Origin: Nitrospirota bacterium
GTDB taxonomy: Bacteria; Nitrospirota; Nitrospiria; Nitrospirales; Nitrospiraceae
DNA: 11,287 nt
Direction: 5' to 3'
Assembly (NCBI GenBank): GCA_020028195.1
Contig: JAHWYE010000025.1
Location: forward strand, 1-11,287
In this document: one piece after another, positions 1-6,144 of the stretch
Layout: each line of letters starts with the position of its first letter
Position numbering within the stretch: position 1 is the stretch's first letter
Position numbers and translations under genes: made by a program
The notes under the pieces: generated by a model
What the model was told of the DNA's origin: nothing
Database searches by the model: none
What the model saw: the letters and a program-made list of their open reading frames with translations, nothing else

Positions 1-27
1 GAAACCCTAGCGGATCGCCTCACCAAT

Positions 28-723
28 ATGGTGTTCGCGGAATTTCCGGTATCCCGGGTGCGGCTTTGGATCAGGAAAATCGCCCCACCCCTGAAACACG
101 TGCATGGCTCGGTCGGCGTGCGACTGGACCGGCTCCGCCCACCCCACCTCATGGATATGGCCCCAGCACGGTTTCTCACCGAACAGCTCCATCGCCTTCC
201 CAAGGGGAAAGTGCTTGATGTCGCGGCTGGGCCCGGTCGGAACACCCTGTACGTCGCCACTCAGGGCTACCAGGTCGAAGCCATTGATCGGGATAAGCAG
301 GCACTCGCCCTCCTGGAAGTCACCGCCCGGCAGCGGCACCTCGCGAACCTGACGGTGCGACAAGTCGAGCTCGAGGGGAACCCGGATCTGCCCCCAGACA
401 TTCCCAAGGCGCGGTACGACACGATCCTGGTGTTCTTTTATCTGTACCGTCCGCTCTTCACCGCCCTGCTGGATGCCCTCAAGCCGGGAGGCGTCCTGAT
501 CTACGAGACCTTCTTGATCGACAATCACCTGCGTCGCCAACACCCGCGACGCTGGGAGTTCTGCCTGGCACATAACGAGCTCTTGCGCCTGACTTCAGGG
601 CTGCGCGTGCTGCACTATGACGAAGGAGAGCACGAGGGAGGACCGGACGGCGGGCCCGCATTCACGGCCCGGCTGGTCGCACAGAAGCCTGCCAGGCGAG
701 AACAGCAGCATGAGCCGGATTGA
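28..723 (+). CDS. Class I SAM-dependent methyltransferase (TehB/Methyltransf-like)
   Basis: Predicted small-molecule or protein methyltransferase using S-adenosylmethionine; the substrate cannot be read from sequence. Counting from the ATG at 28, SAM motif I is VLDVAAGPGRN at residues 62-72, the acidic motif II residue lies in VEAID (about 83-87), and YDTILVFFYLYRPLF (130-144) followed by LKPGGVLIYETF (151-162) matches motif IV and post-motif strands of the TehB-like group. The start is uncertain. The frame is open to the left edge of the window, so the gene could begin outside it. ATG 28, GTG 118 and ATG 151 are all in frame, and none has a clear Shine-Dalgarno. The basic first 40 residues do not resemble the usual N-terminus of the family, and a start at 118 or 151 would give a typical length of about 190-200 aa. 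The stop overlaps the next gene by 14 nt, suggesting co-translation. Confidence 0.82.
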   Translation: MVFAEFPVSRVRLWIRKIAPPLKHVHGSVGVRLDRLRPPHLMDMAPARFLTEQLHRLPKGKVLDVAAGPGRNTLYVATQGYQVEAIDRDKQALALLEVTARQRHLANLTVRQVELEGNPDLPPDIPKARYDTILVFFYLYRPLFTALLDALKPGGVLIYETFLIDNHLRRQHPRRWEFCLAHNELLRLTSGLRVLHYDEGEHEGGPDGGPAFTARLVAQKPARREQQHEPD

Positions 724-1561
724 CCTCCACCTCCACACCACCTATTCGGACGGCAGTCTCCCTCCCACAGAGGTGCTGGGCTTAGCCCAAAAAGCCGGAG
801 TCAGCGCCCTGGCCATAACCGATCACGACATCGTGGACGGCATTCCGGAAGCCATCGAGGCCGGCGCGCATCTGGGCATCGAAGTGATTCCCGGCATTGA
901 GATCAGTTCCCGCTACGGCGAGAGCGAGCTGCACATGCTCGGGTACTTTCTGGATTGGCAAGACTCTGAGTTGAGCAGCCGGCTGGCGGAGCTCCGGGCC
1001 AGCCGGCACCGGCGCAACCCACGCATCATCGAAAAGCTGAACGAACTGGGGCTGGACCTGACCTATGAAGAAGTCAAGGCCTTGGTTGGCACCGGATCTA
1101 TCGGCCGTCCCCATATCGCCCGCGTACTGATGGCGAAAGGCTACGTACGGTCCGCGAAGGAAGCCTTCGATCGCTACCTGGCCGAAGGAGCCGCGGCCTA
1201 TGTGCCTCGGGACCTGCCGGAGCCGGCCGAGGCCATCGCCTGGATCAGGACGGCGCGCGGCATTCCCGTCCTTGCCCATCCCACCTGGGTCAAAGAATCC
1301 GCAGAGGGACTCTTCGCGCTCTGCGACAAACTCAAAGCAGAAGGATTAGGCGGGATCGAGGTCCACTACAGCACCCACAAGCCGCAGCAGACCTCGCAAT
1401 TTCTGGAGATCGCTCGTCGCCTGGATCTGCTGGTCACCGGTGGGAGCGACTTCCACGGGCTCACGAAACCGGATATCGAAGTGGGCGTGGGCCGCGGGAA
1501 TCTGAAAGTCCCGGAGAAACTACTCGAGCCGCTCAAAAAAGCCGCCAGGACTGTGCACTAG
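710..1561 (+). CDS. PHP-domain metal-dependent phosphoesterase (RNase AM/YciV-like)
   Basis: A 283-aa stand-alone PHP-domain protein. Members of this family use two or three metal ions to hydrolyse phosphoesters; characterised relatives (E. coli YciV/RNase AM, Chromobacterium CV1693) act on 3',5'-nucleoside bisphosphates or short RNA 5' ends. Visible metal ligands follow the family order: HLHTTYSDGS (H7, H9, D14), TDHD (D38, H39), PGIEIS (E64), H75 in ELHMLGY, the histidine of VLAHPTW, and GGSDFHG (D247, H249). The start is ATG 710, because the motif DLHLHTTYSDGS normally begins within the first ten residues. An in-frame start at 617 would add 31 unlike residues inside the upstream gene. An AGGCGAG element lies about a dozen bases upstream. 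The 14-nt overlap with the methyltransferase gene suggests an operon. Fold and metal site are clear; the exact substrate is inferred. Confidence 0.9.
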   Translation: MSRIDLHLHTTYSDGSLPPTEVLGLAQKAGVSALAITDHDIVDGIPEAIEAGAHLGIEVIPGIEISSRYGESELHMLGYFLDWQDSELSSRLAELRASRHRRNPRIIEKLNELGLDLTYEEVKALVGTGSIGRPHIARVLMAKGYVRSAKEAFDRYLAEGAAAYVPRDLPEPAEAIAWIRTARGIPVLAHPTWVKESAEGLFALCDKLKAEGLGGIEVHYSTHKPQQTSQFLEIARRLDLLVTGGSDFHGLTKPDIEVGVGRGNLKVPEKLLEPLKKAARTVH

Positions 1562-1660
1562 AAATCTTCTTTCTTGCGCGATCCTTTCTCCCTTACGTGT
1601 GCCCACATGACAACCTATTGGACTTGCTCAGGGCCCGGCTTATCTCTCACCACAAACCGA

Positions 1661-1822
1661 TCAGGATTCGTAATAGATAACGACGGTGGATTTGCCGCAC
1701 TTGTTGCAGACCGCATTTTTCGTCATCGGTGTTTTTCCGGCCTTCTCTGCAGCTTGGATTTGCGAATCCGACTTCCCGAGTTTATTGTAGCACTCGCTAC
1801 AATATGCAGCTGTCTCTCCCAT
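1661..1822 (-). CDS. Small zinc-ribbon protein (53 aa)
   Basis: A 53-residue protein with two CxxC knuckles, CSEC (C8, C11) and CNKC (C39, C42), which is the pattern of a treble-clef or zinc-ribbon structural site. Between the knuckles lies a Lys/Ala/Gln-rich segment. No catalytic motif is visible and I cannot name a partner. The start is well supported: on the minus strand GAGGAG stands 7 nt before the ATG at 1822, whereas an upstream start at 1855 would place this Shine-Dalgarno inside the gene. It lies 94 nt downstream of the PilZ gene on the same strand and converges with the PHP gene. Possible roles, by analogy with other tiny zinc ribbons, are nucleic-acid binding or a regulatory adaptor; this is inference only. 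Confidence 0.75.
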   Translation of the reverse strand: MGETAAYCSECYNKLGKSDSQIQAAEKAGKTPMTKNAVCNKCGKSTVVIYYES

Positions 1823-1829
1823 AGCGTTG

Positions 1830-1844
1830 CTCCTCAATTTGAGG
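1830..1844 (-). promoter_or_regulatory. Shine-Dalgarno overlapped by a perfect 6-bp palindrome
   Basis: The minus strand reads CCTCAAATTGAGG (1832-1844), an inverted repeat CCTCAA/TTGAGG around one central base. Its right half forms part of the GAGGAG ribosome-binding site (1830-1835) of the zinc-ribbon gene. As RNA it could form a 5-bp hairpin with a 3-nt loop hiding the site; as DNA it could be a small operator. Either role is inferred. Only the overlap is seen. Confidence 0.4.
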
Positions 1845-1916
1845 CGAAAGTTCACCGATGACGAGGATCACGTCTCACGATCTCACGGATGACACGCAGT
1901 AGGTTCTGGACCTTCC

Positions 1917-2237
1917 TCAGTTATTCTGACTGGCTTTAAGCATCTTGATGAATCGCTGGAGCCGTTCCTGCTCCTCTGCGCGGAGTTGAATGAATTCCAG
2001 GCCGAACCCCAGTCCGCTCGCCCAACGCACCTCCGCTACTTCGACCTTTAGTGGCTCGTACTGCTCCAAGAGTTGGAGCCGCAGCGCCAGAAACGTATGG
2101 GGTAAGACCAGCTCTTCGCTCGCGACGGTGCAACCTTCTGTTGAGAGGTTGGTCACCAAGCCTCCTCCTGCCACATCGTTTCCTGAGAACGACACAGGGA
2201 GCTGGACTTCATAGCGCGTCACCTTCCGTTTTTCCAC
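1917..2237 (-). CDS. Single-domain PilZ protein (c-di-GMP receptor)
   Basis: A 106-aa protein consisting of one PilZ domain, the family that binds the second messenger cyclic di-GMP and passes the signal to motility, exopolysaccharide or other partners. Both ligand motifs are intact: RxxxR as R4-KVT-R8 and (D/N)xSxxG as N30-LSTE-G35, so it should bind c-di-GMP. The C-terminal strand VRWASGLGFGLEFIQL and the final helix (RAEEQERLQRFIKML) are also typical. The start codon is GTG at 2237; no other in-frame initiation codon fits before the RxxxR motif, and the upstream Shine-Dalgarno is weak (GTGAGA about 9 nt away). No output domain is fused, so it presumably acts through a partner not visible here. 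It is divergent from the helicase gene. Confidence 0.88.
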   Translation of the reverse strand: MEKRKVTRYEVQLPVSFSGNDVAGGGLVTNLSTEGCTVASEELVLPHTFLALRLQLLEQYEPLKVEVAEVRWASGLGFGLEFIQLRAEEQERLQRFIKMLKASQNN

Positions 2238-2276
2238 TGGATTCTCACGCTCAGGACAGAGACGCTTTCCAGCAGA

Positions 2277-2305
2277 CCCATACGCCGAATCTTTTCAGAA
2301 ATCAA
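2277..2305 (-). promoter_or_regulatory. Candidate sigma70-type promoter for the PilZ gene
   Basis: On the minus strand TTGATT (2305-2300) is followed after exactly 17 nt by TATGGG (2282-2277). This matches the consensus at four and three positions, and lies about 40 nt before the GTG start of the PilZ gene. It is a plausible but weak promoter chosen by eye. Confidence 0.3.
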
Positions 2306-2407
2306 CCGGCCTCGGCGGGCCTGGTAAGGAGCGGTCACGCCCCGGCAGGGCGGAGTGCTGCGTGCCTATCATCACGCACGCCGGCAGACGGAAAAGGTCC
2401 TGGGCAG

Positions 2408-2436
2408 TTGACAGCAGGGGAATTGTCCTGTATGGT
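2408..2436 (+). promoter_or_regulatory. Sigma70-type promoter for the DEAD-box helicase gene
   Basis: A perfect -35 hexamer TTGACA (2408-2413) is separated by exactly 17 nt from TATGGT (2431-2436), which matches the -10 consensus at four of six positions including the key T1, A2 and final T. It lies in the only gene-free stretch upstream of the helicase, so a start of transcription near 2443 is expected, with a leader of about 160 nt. Confidence 0.6.
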
Positions 2437-2591
2437 GTCGAAGATCACTGTCGAGACGGCCCGGCGACGGTGACGCCAAATTAGATTCCGGGCTCCGTCA
2501 TCGCAGCGCGTTCAGATCCTGTTCGGAGCGGCTCCTTCCTGGTTCTGCCTCCCTCGGTTTTCTGACCCCGTTTACATGCGATGCTATCAGC

Positions 2592-2598
2592 AAAGGAG
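2592..2598 (+). promoter_or_regulatory. Ribosome-binding site fixing the helicase GTG start
   Basis: AAAGGAG lies 7 nt before GTG 2606. An in-frame ATG at 2576 has no Shine-Dalgarno and would put this site inside the coding region, so GTG 2606 is the better start. Confidence 0.75.
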
Positions 2599-2605
2599 TT
2601 TCTCT

Positions 2606-3832
2606 GTGTCTACACCTCTATCTACACCTTTAACCTTCCGCGCCTTCGGCTTGTCCGAGGCCCTGTTACGGGACCTCGCCGGCGCGGGATTGACCAACCC
2701 CACCCCGATTCAGGCGCATGCAATTCCGGCCGGCCTGCAAGGTCGTGACGTGCTCGGGTGCGCGCAGACCGGTACCGGCAAGACGGCCGCCTTCGTCATT
2801 CCGATGATCGAGCGGCTCGCCGGTGTGCCTGCGGGACCGCCCCGCGGGTTGATCCTGGCGCCGACCCGGGAGCTGGCCTTTCAGATTCAGCGCACGGTGG
2901 CGCAGCTTGGCCGCGCCCGTGGAGTCTCCGCCACGACGATAGTGGGCGGCGAAGACATGCAGGGCCAGGTGCGCGGCCTGCGCCAGCGGCCGACGATCAT
3001 CGTGGCCACCCCCGGCCGGTTGCTGGACCACATGTGGAACGGAACCGTCGGCATGGCGGATTTCACGATCGTGGTGCTGGATGAAGCGGATCGGATGCTC
3101 GACATGGGCTTCGCGCCGCAGCTCAACCAGATCCTCGAGGCGCTGTCGGACGAGCGGCAAACGCTGCTGTTCTCGGCGACGCTCCCGGACGACCTGAACG
3201 CCCTGGCGCGCGCGGGTCTGAAGGATCCCGTGCGGGTGAGAGTGGACCGTCCAGCCACCCCAGCCCCCGGCGTGACGCAAACGGTTCATCACACGACCCA
3301 AGAAGCGAAGACGCCGCTCCTGCTGACCCTCATCCAGGAGCCCGACGAGAGCGTCCTGGTCTTTACGAGGACCAAGCACCGAGCGGATCGGTTGGGACGC
3401 GCCCTTGAAAAGGTCGGCCACCGGGTGGCGGTCCTGCACGGGGATCGCCGGCTGTCCCAGCGACGCACGGCCCTGGAAGGGTTCCGGCGCGGGACGTTCC
3501 GGGTCCTCGTGGCAACAGACATCGCGGCCCGCGGGATTGACGTGGCGAATATCGGCCACGTGATCAACTACGATCTGCCCAACTCACCGGAGGACTACGT
3601 CCACCGGATCGGTCGGACGGGTCGTATGAAGGCGGTCGGCCGCGCCACCAGCTTCGTGACGTCGGAGGACCATTACCAGATTCGGGCCATCGAGAAGCTC
3701 CTGGGCCGGCCGGTGCCTCGCGCCGCCGGGAGCGCCGCTCCCGCCCACCCCGCGAACCCCGTACCCCGCCCGGCCGGATCGTGGACAGGCCAGTCCCGAC
3801 GCACCTCGCATCGAGAGCCCCGCAGTCGGTAG
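2606..3832 (+). CDS. rhlE: DEAD-box ATP-dependent RNA helicase (RhlE-like)
   Basis: A 408-aa ATP-dependent RNA helicase that unwinds short RNA duplexes, with family roles in ribosome assembly, RNA turnover and cold adaptation. With the GTG start all motifs are present in order: Q motif around residues 14-36 (F..GL...TPIQ), Walker A AQTGTGKT 53-60, Ia PTREL 86-90, Ib TPGRLLDH 135-142, II DEAD 159-162, III SAT 190-192, IV LVFTRTK 251-257, V ATDIAARGID about 303-312, and VI HRIGRTGR 333-340. After the two RecA-like lobes there is a short Pro/Ala/Arg-rich basic tail (about 368-408), typical of RhlE proteins and likely to bind RNA loosely. It is longer-tailed than the minimal core but lacks the DbpA or CsdA C-terminal domains. 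It is a single gene with its own promoter and a long leader. Confidence 0.95.
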   Translation: MSTPLSTPLTFRAFGLSEALLRDLAGAGLTNPTPIQAHAIPAGLQGRDVLGCAQTGTGKTAAFVIPMIERLAGVPAGPPRGLILAPTRELAFQIQRTVAQLGRARGVSATTIVGGEDMQGQVRGLRQRPTIIVATPGRLLDHMWNGTVGMADFTIVVLDEADRMLDMGFAPQLNQILEALSDERQTLLFSATLPDDLNALARAGLKDPVRVRVDRPATPAPGVTQTVHHTTQEAKTPLLLTLIQEPDESVLVFTRTKHRADRLGRALEKVGHRVAVLHGDRRLSQRRTALEGFRRGTFRVLVATDIAARGIDVANIGHVINYDLPNSPEDYVHRIGRTGRMKAVGRATSFVTSEDHYQIRAIEKLLGRPVPRAAGSAAPAHPANPVPRPAGSWTGQSRRTSHREPRSR

Positions 3833-3875
3833 GGCCCAGGTCGCACCGGCCGCGTCACCAGGACCTCAATGGGCC
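3833..3875 (+). terminator. Possible stem-loop after the helicase gene
   Basis: GGCCCAGGTC (3833-3842), directly after the stop codon, can pair imperfectly with GACCTCAATGGGCC (3862-3875), leaving a CAA-sized bulge and a 19-nt loop. There is no T-run after it, so an intrinsic terminator is doubtful; it may only be a 3'-end stem. Confidence 0.25.
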
Positions 3876-3895
3876 AGCAGAGGAGGTGACGAATC

Positions 3896-3904
3896 TGGTA
3901 TGAT
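3896..3904 (+). promoter_or_regulatory. Extended -10 promoter candidate for the secreted repeat protein
   Basis: TGG-TATGAT (3896-3904) is a TGn-extended -10 element matching TATAAT at five of six positions. No good -35 is present, as is usual for extended -10 promoters. Transcription would start near 3911, giving a leader of about 48 nt before ATG 3959, and the whole element lies in the gap between the helicase and the next gene. Confidence 0.45.
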
Positions 3905-3958
3905 GACCTCAAGAGTTAGGCCTAAGGGTGGTTCTCTTCTCGAACACAGGAGGGTGCC

Positions 3959-4378
3959 ATGCTGCAGCTCATGCTGGGGATTATTTTTGGTGGTCTGCTG
4001 ATGGCAGTAAACAGTTGGGCGCAGATCAGCGTCTTTCAGGGCAGCGACGGGACGAGCGGCACGATCGTGGACCTGGGGAATGGGTTCCGCACCTACTCCG
4101 ACTCCCATGGCAACATGGGCACGATAATGGACCTGGGTGGAGGCTTTCAGACCTACCAGTTCTCGTCGCCGCAGGGCGGTAGCCAGTCCGGAACGATCAC
4201 GACCTTTGGGTCGCCAACTCCACCATCAAGCATCACTCCCGCTCCTATCCTTCCCTTCACGCCTCATTCACCGGTCATGCCTCGTGGAGAGGTTGCGCCA
4301 GCGGCGCCCTTCGCACCGAGCTCGGCTTTCGGGAGCTCGACCTTTGGAAGTCCGAGCGGTGGATTCCGGGGTCGGTAA
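3959..4378 (+). CDS. Small secreted protein with Gly-Thr-Ile repeats, function unknown
   Basis: A 139-aa protein of unknown function. Residues 1-21 form a signal peptide (hydrophobic MLGIIFGGLLMAV, likely cut after NSWA, before Q22), so it is probably exported. The mature N-terminus has an internal repeat of 20 residues: GTIVDLGNGFRTY (34-46) and GTIMDLGGGFQTY (54-66), with a degenerate third start GTITTFGS at 78. After this comes a Pro/Ser/Thr-rich stretch (84-120) and a Gly/Ser/Phe-rich end with SSAFGSSTFGSPSGGFRGR. There are no cysteines, so no disulfides or lipidation. The start is supported by AGGAGG (3948-3953) 5 nt before the ATG. The low-complexity tail suggests a flexible surface or periplasmic protein. 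It converges with the next gene after a 34-nt gap. Confidence 0.75.
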   Translation: MLQLMLGIIFGGLLMAVNSWAQISVFQGSDGTSGTIVDLGNGFRTYSDSHGNMGTIMDLGGGFQTYQFSSPQGGSQSGTITTFGSPTPPSSITPAPILPFTPHSPVMPRGEVAPAAPFAPSSAFGSSTFGSPSGGFRGR

Positions 4379-4412
4379 CGACTGAGGAGAGTCTGGCGTA
4401 AGTCAAGCGCCG

Positions 4413-5426
4413 TCAGTTCTCCGGCGTCTCGACGATATGATTCTCGAACCTCGTGCACCCTTCGGCGAGCAGCCGATTGGTCAGCATCTCTCCCGGCCAC
4501 TCAATCGGAAGGTCGGCAGTGAAGACCCAGACATCCGGCGAGGTCCAGGCCGGGCCGTGATCCTCCGGCAGTTCAGGGTCGAACAGATCAGTCCAGACCG
4601 GCATATAGACCCCGTTGCCGCACTGAGTGTGCAGATGCACAATGGTCCGGCCCCGCACGATAGGATCGAGATCGCGCCAGACCGCCGCCGTTTCATCCGC
4701 CAGTCGATGCAGCCTCACGGCATTTTGTGCATCGAACAACGCGTAGGCGGCATAAACAGGCGCCTCCAGCATCTGCGGTGCCGGGGCCAGCTCCGCGCAC
4801 TGCGCCACCAGCCCCTCCAAGAGCGCTCGGCGATCCTGCTCATCCAGTGACTCCGGCAACCCTGGCTCTGGCGACCCGATCACCTCAAAGATGAGATAGG
4901 CGGTGGACTCGACGGCCGGGTACAGCCGTGCGGCGATGGGTTGCGGGCGCTGCGAGTCGGCAAGCGCCGTGAGGTGGTCGTTGAGCCCTTGCAGGGTCAG
5001 GAACTCCAGCGTGGCGTCGGTGAGCAGCCGCGGCTCCACCATCACCGCAGTGCCGGCGGGAAGATGGAGATGCTTGTACAGCAGATCGGCAGTGGCCAGG
5101 GGATCGATCTTCAACTTAAGCGGCTCGCTGAGGTTGGCCTGGAGCGGCAGCTCGAGCGCCGCCATGACCGCATAGGCCGGCTTCTCATCGGCCTCACCTT
5201 CAATCACCACCGAGCAGGCGGCCTCTGCGACCAGGTCGAACAGCCATTCGGCCATCTCCTCATCGAGCGCCGCCAGCACGGTGAGCAACTCCTGCTCCCG
5301 ACCTTGTTCAAGGAAGGCTTGCAGCGTATCAACCGCCGCATCAGCATCGCCATGGTCATGACGGCGAGCATTGATGAGATGGATCAGATCGCGCGTCAGG
5401 GGATCTGGCCGACCCCAATTAAACAT
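4413..5426 (-). CDS. Conserved-looking hypothetical protein (337 aa)
   Basis: I do not recognise this family. It is an acidic, Leu/Ala-rich 337-aa protein without signal peptide or membrane segment, so probably cytoplasmic. The N-terminal third (about residues 10-75) reads as amphipathic helices (DTLQAFLEQGREQELLTVL, EEMAEWLFDLVAEAAC). A middle part has mixed strand-like segments (STAYLIFEVIGSPEPGL, 174-190). The C-terminal third contains a His/Cys-bearing stretch TIVHLHTQCGNGVYMPVW (261-278), then WTSPDVWVFTADLPIEWPGE. The HLHTQCGNG segment is the most distinctive feature, but I cannot assign it to a catalytic site. The start at 5426 has GGAGG 5 nt upstream on the minus strand; a longer frame to 5576 would translate through the inverted repeat at 5504-5580 and is rejected. 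It lies downstream of YjbQ on the same strand, 164 nt away. Confidence 0.78.
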   Translation of the reverse strand: MFNWGRPDPLTRDLIHLINARRHDHGDADAAVDTLQAFLEQGREQELLTVLAALDEEMAEWLFDLVAEAACSVVIEGEADEKPAYAVMAALELPLQANLSEPLKLKIDPLATADLLYKHLHLPAGTAVMVEPRLLTDATLEFLTLQGLNDHLTALADSQRPQPIAARLYPAVESTAYLIFEVIGSPEPGLPESLDEQDRRALLEGLVAQCAELAPAPQMLEAPVYAAYALFDAQNAVRLHRLADETAAVWRDLDPIVRGRTIVHLHTQCGNGVYMPVWTDLFDPELPEDHGPAWTSPDVWVFTADLPIEWPGEMLTNRLLAEGCTRFENHIVETPEN

Positions 5427-5503
5427 GAGAGCCTCCGGGGTAGTGCTTGGATGAGTGATGCCATGTTGCCAAAGTTTTCGTCCGTAGGCAAGCCTTTTGA
5501 AAC

Positions 5504-5580
5504 AAGGCTGAGGTTCAGGTTGAGGTTCAGCTTGTAAAATGAACCTTGCCCGGCTCAGCCTTAACCTTAGCCTCAACCTT
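5504..5580. repeat. Imperfect inverted repeat of G-rich hexamers (copy 1)
   Basis: Left arm 5504-5530 and right arm 5554-5580 are imperfect reverse complements over 27 nt (about 21 identities, some differences being G-T wobbles), with a 23-nt spacer. Each arm is built from a six-base unit close to GGYTNA: the left arm reads AAGGCTGAGGTTCAGG and onward, the right arm ends in CTTAGCCTCAACCTT. The element starts 10 nt after the YjbQ stop codon (minus strand), so in that transcript the G-rich arm comes first. A nested 6-bp inverted repeat (AGCCTT 5491-5496 with AAGGCT 5504-5509) offers an alternative fold. It could be a 3'-end mRNA stem, a weak terminator, or a dispersed REP-like repeat. Confidence 0.75.
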
Positions 5581-5590
5581 CCTACGCAGC

Positions 5591-6004
5591 TTACTCACCC
5601 ATCACTTTGATGAGCACCCGCTTGCGACGGCGGCCGTCGAACTCGCCGTAGAAGATCTGCTCCCACGGTCCGAAGTCTAACCGGCCGTTGGTGATGGCCA
5701 CCACCACTTCACGCCCCACTAACTGCCGCTTGATGTGGGCATCGGCGTTATCCTCGCCGGTCTCGTTGTGTTGGTAGGTGCTGCTGTGTGGGGCCAGCCG
5801 TTCGAGAAAGGCATCATAGTCCTTCAGCAACCCCTGTTCATCGTCGTTGATATACACACTGGCCGTGATATGCATGGCGTTGACCAGGACAAGCCCCTCC
5901 TTCACGCCGCTCTTCTGCACGGCCGCTTCCACCTGCGGCGTGATGTTCAGGTAGGCTCGTCTGGTCTTGGTCTCAAAGAAGAGTTCTTCGCGGTAGGTCT
6001 TCAT
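5591..6004 (-). CDS. yjbQ: YjbQ family protein (UPF0047, thiamine-phosphate synthase-like)
   Basis: A 137-aa member of the YjbQ/UPF0047 family, a small beta-sandwich that forms trimers. E. coli YjbQ has weak thiamine phosphate synthase activity and other enzymes have been proposed, so the physiological role stays open. Family hallmarks are all here: VLVNAMHITASV (H45), NETGEDNADAHIKRQ (about 80-94, H90), and the near-invariant GRLDFGPWEQIFYGEFDGRR (107-126). The length is exactly the family norm when started at ATG 6004 (MKTYREELFFETKTRRAY). A TTG-started extension to 6079 would add 25 residues not found in the family. No Shine-Dalgarno precedes ATG 6004. The gene is divergent from the ribonucleotide reductase gene, with 140 nt between the two starts. 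Confidence 0.93.
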   Translation of the reverse strand: MKTYREELFFETKTRRAYLNITPQVEAAVQKSGVKEGLVLVNAMHITASVYINDDEQGLLKDYDAFLERLAPHSSTYQHNETGEDNADAHIKRQLVGREVVVAITNGRLDFGPWEQIFYGEFDGRRRKRVLIKVMGE

Positions 6005-6112
6005 CGGACGTTTTGCAGGTGTTGCGGAGGAATTCTGCCTCAGTCGGTCACGCGTATGCAAGTGCGCGCGGGCTCTCAACGGAGAGGCATGGTACGCTCG
6101 CCGGAATTCCCA

Positions 6113-6118
6113 TATAAT
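6113..6118 (+). promoter_or_regulatory. Perfect -10 box upstream of the ribonucleotide reductase
   Basis: TATAAT at 6113-6118 lies 26 nt before ATG 6145, so transcription would start near 6125 with a leader of about 20 nt. No clear -35 is found 16-18 nt upstream, so an activator may be needed. The short leader leaves no room for a cobalamin riboswitch. Confidence 0.45.
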
Positions 6119-6144
6119 GTCAGTGTTCCTGGAAGGAATCAGTC

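Larger units (their letters stand above)
2238..2605. other. Intergenic region with divergent promoters and helicase leader
   Basis: No gene is supported in these 368 nt. The left part carries the weak promoter candidate for the PilZ gene. The middle carries the strong forward promoter at 2408-2436. From the expected transcription start near 2443 to the helicase start codon there are about 160 nt of untranslated leader. In the leader, GACGGCCCGG at 2455-2464 can pair with CCGGGCTCCGTC at 2488-2499 with a two-base bulge, enclosing a 23-nt loop. Nested inside, CGGTGACG can pair with CGTCATCG near 2466-2501 as an alternative. An open frame running through this region (about 2051-2473) overlaps the PilZ gene in antisense and shows no protein-family features. 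Confidence 0.5.

Noticed and set aside
1562..1660. Terminator between the convergent PHP and zinc-ribbon genes
   Set aside because: The stretch is pyrimidine-rich (TCTTCTTTC) but I found no stem stable enough to support one.
2666..3559. Long open frame on the minus strand (297 codons) across the helicase gene
   Set aside because: It is antisense to a helicase with every motif intact, is rich in Arg, His, Gln and Pro as expected for the complement of GC-rich coding sequence, and shows no family motif.
4379..4412. Bidirectional terminator between the two convergent genes
   Set aside because: Only a 4-bp GGCG/CGCC pairing and a GACT/AGTC pairing are visible, with no T-run on either strand; too weak to annotate.
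4413..5576. Longer version of the 337-aa protein starting at 5576
   Set aside because: It would translate the inverted repeat into MRLRLRLSRARF-like sequence, and a good ribosome-binding site stands before the internal ATG at 5426.
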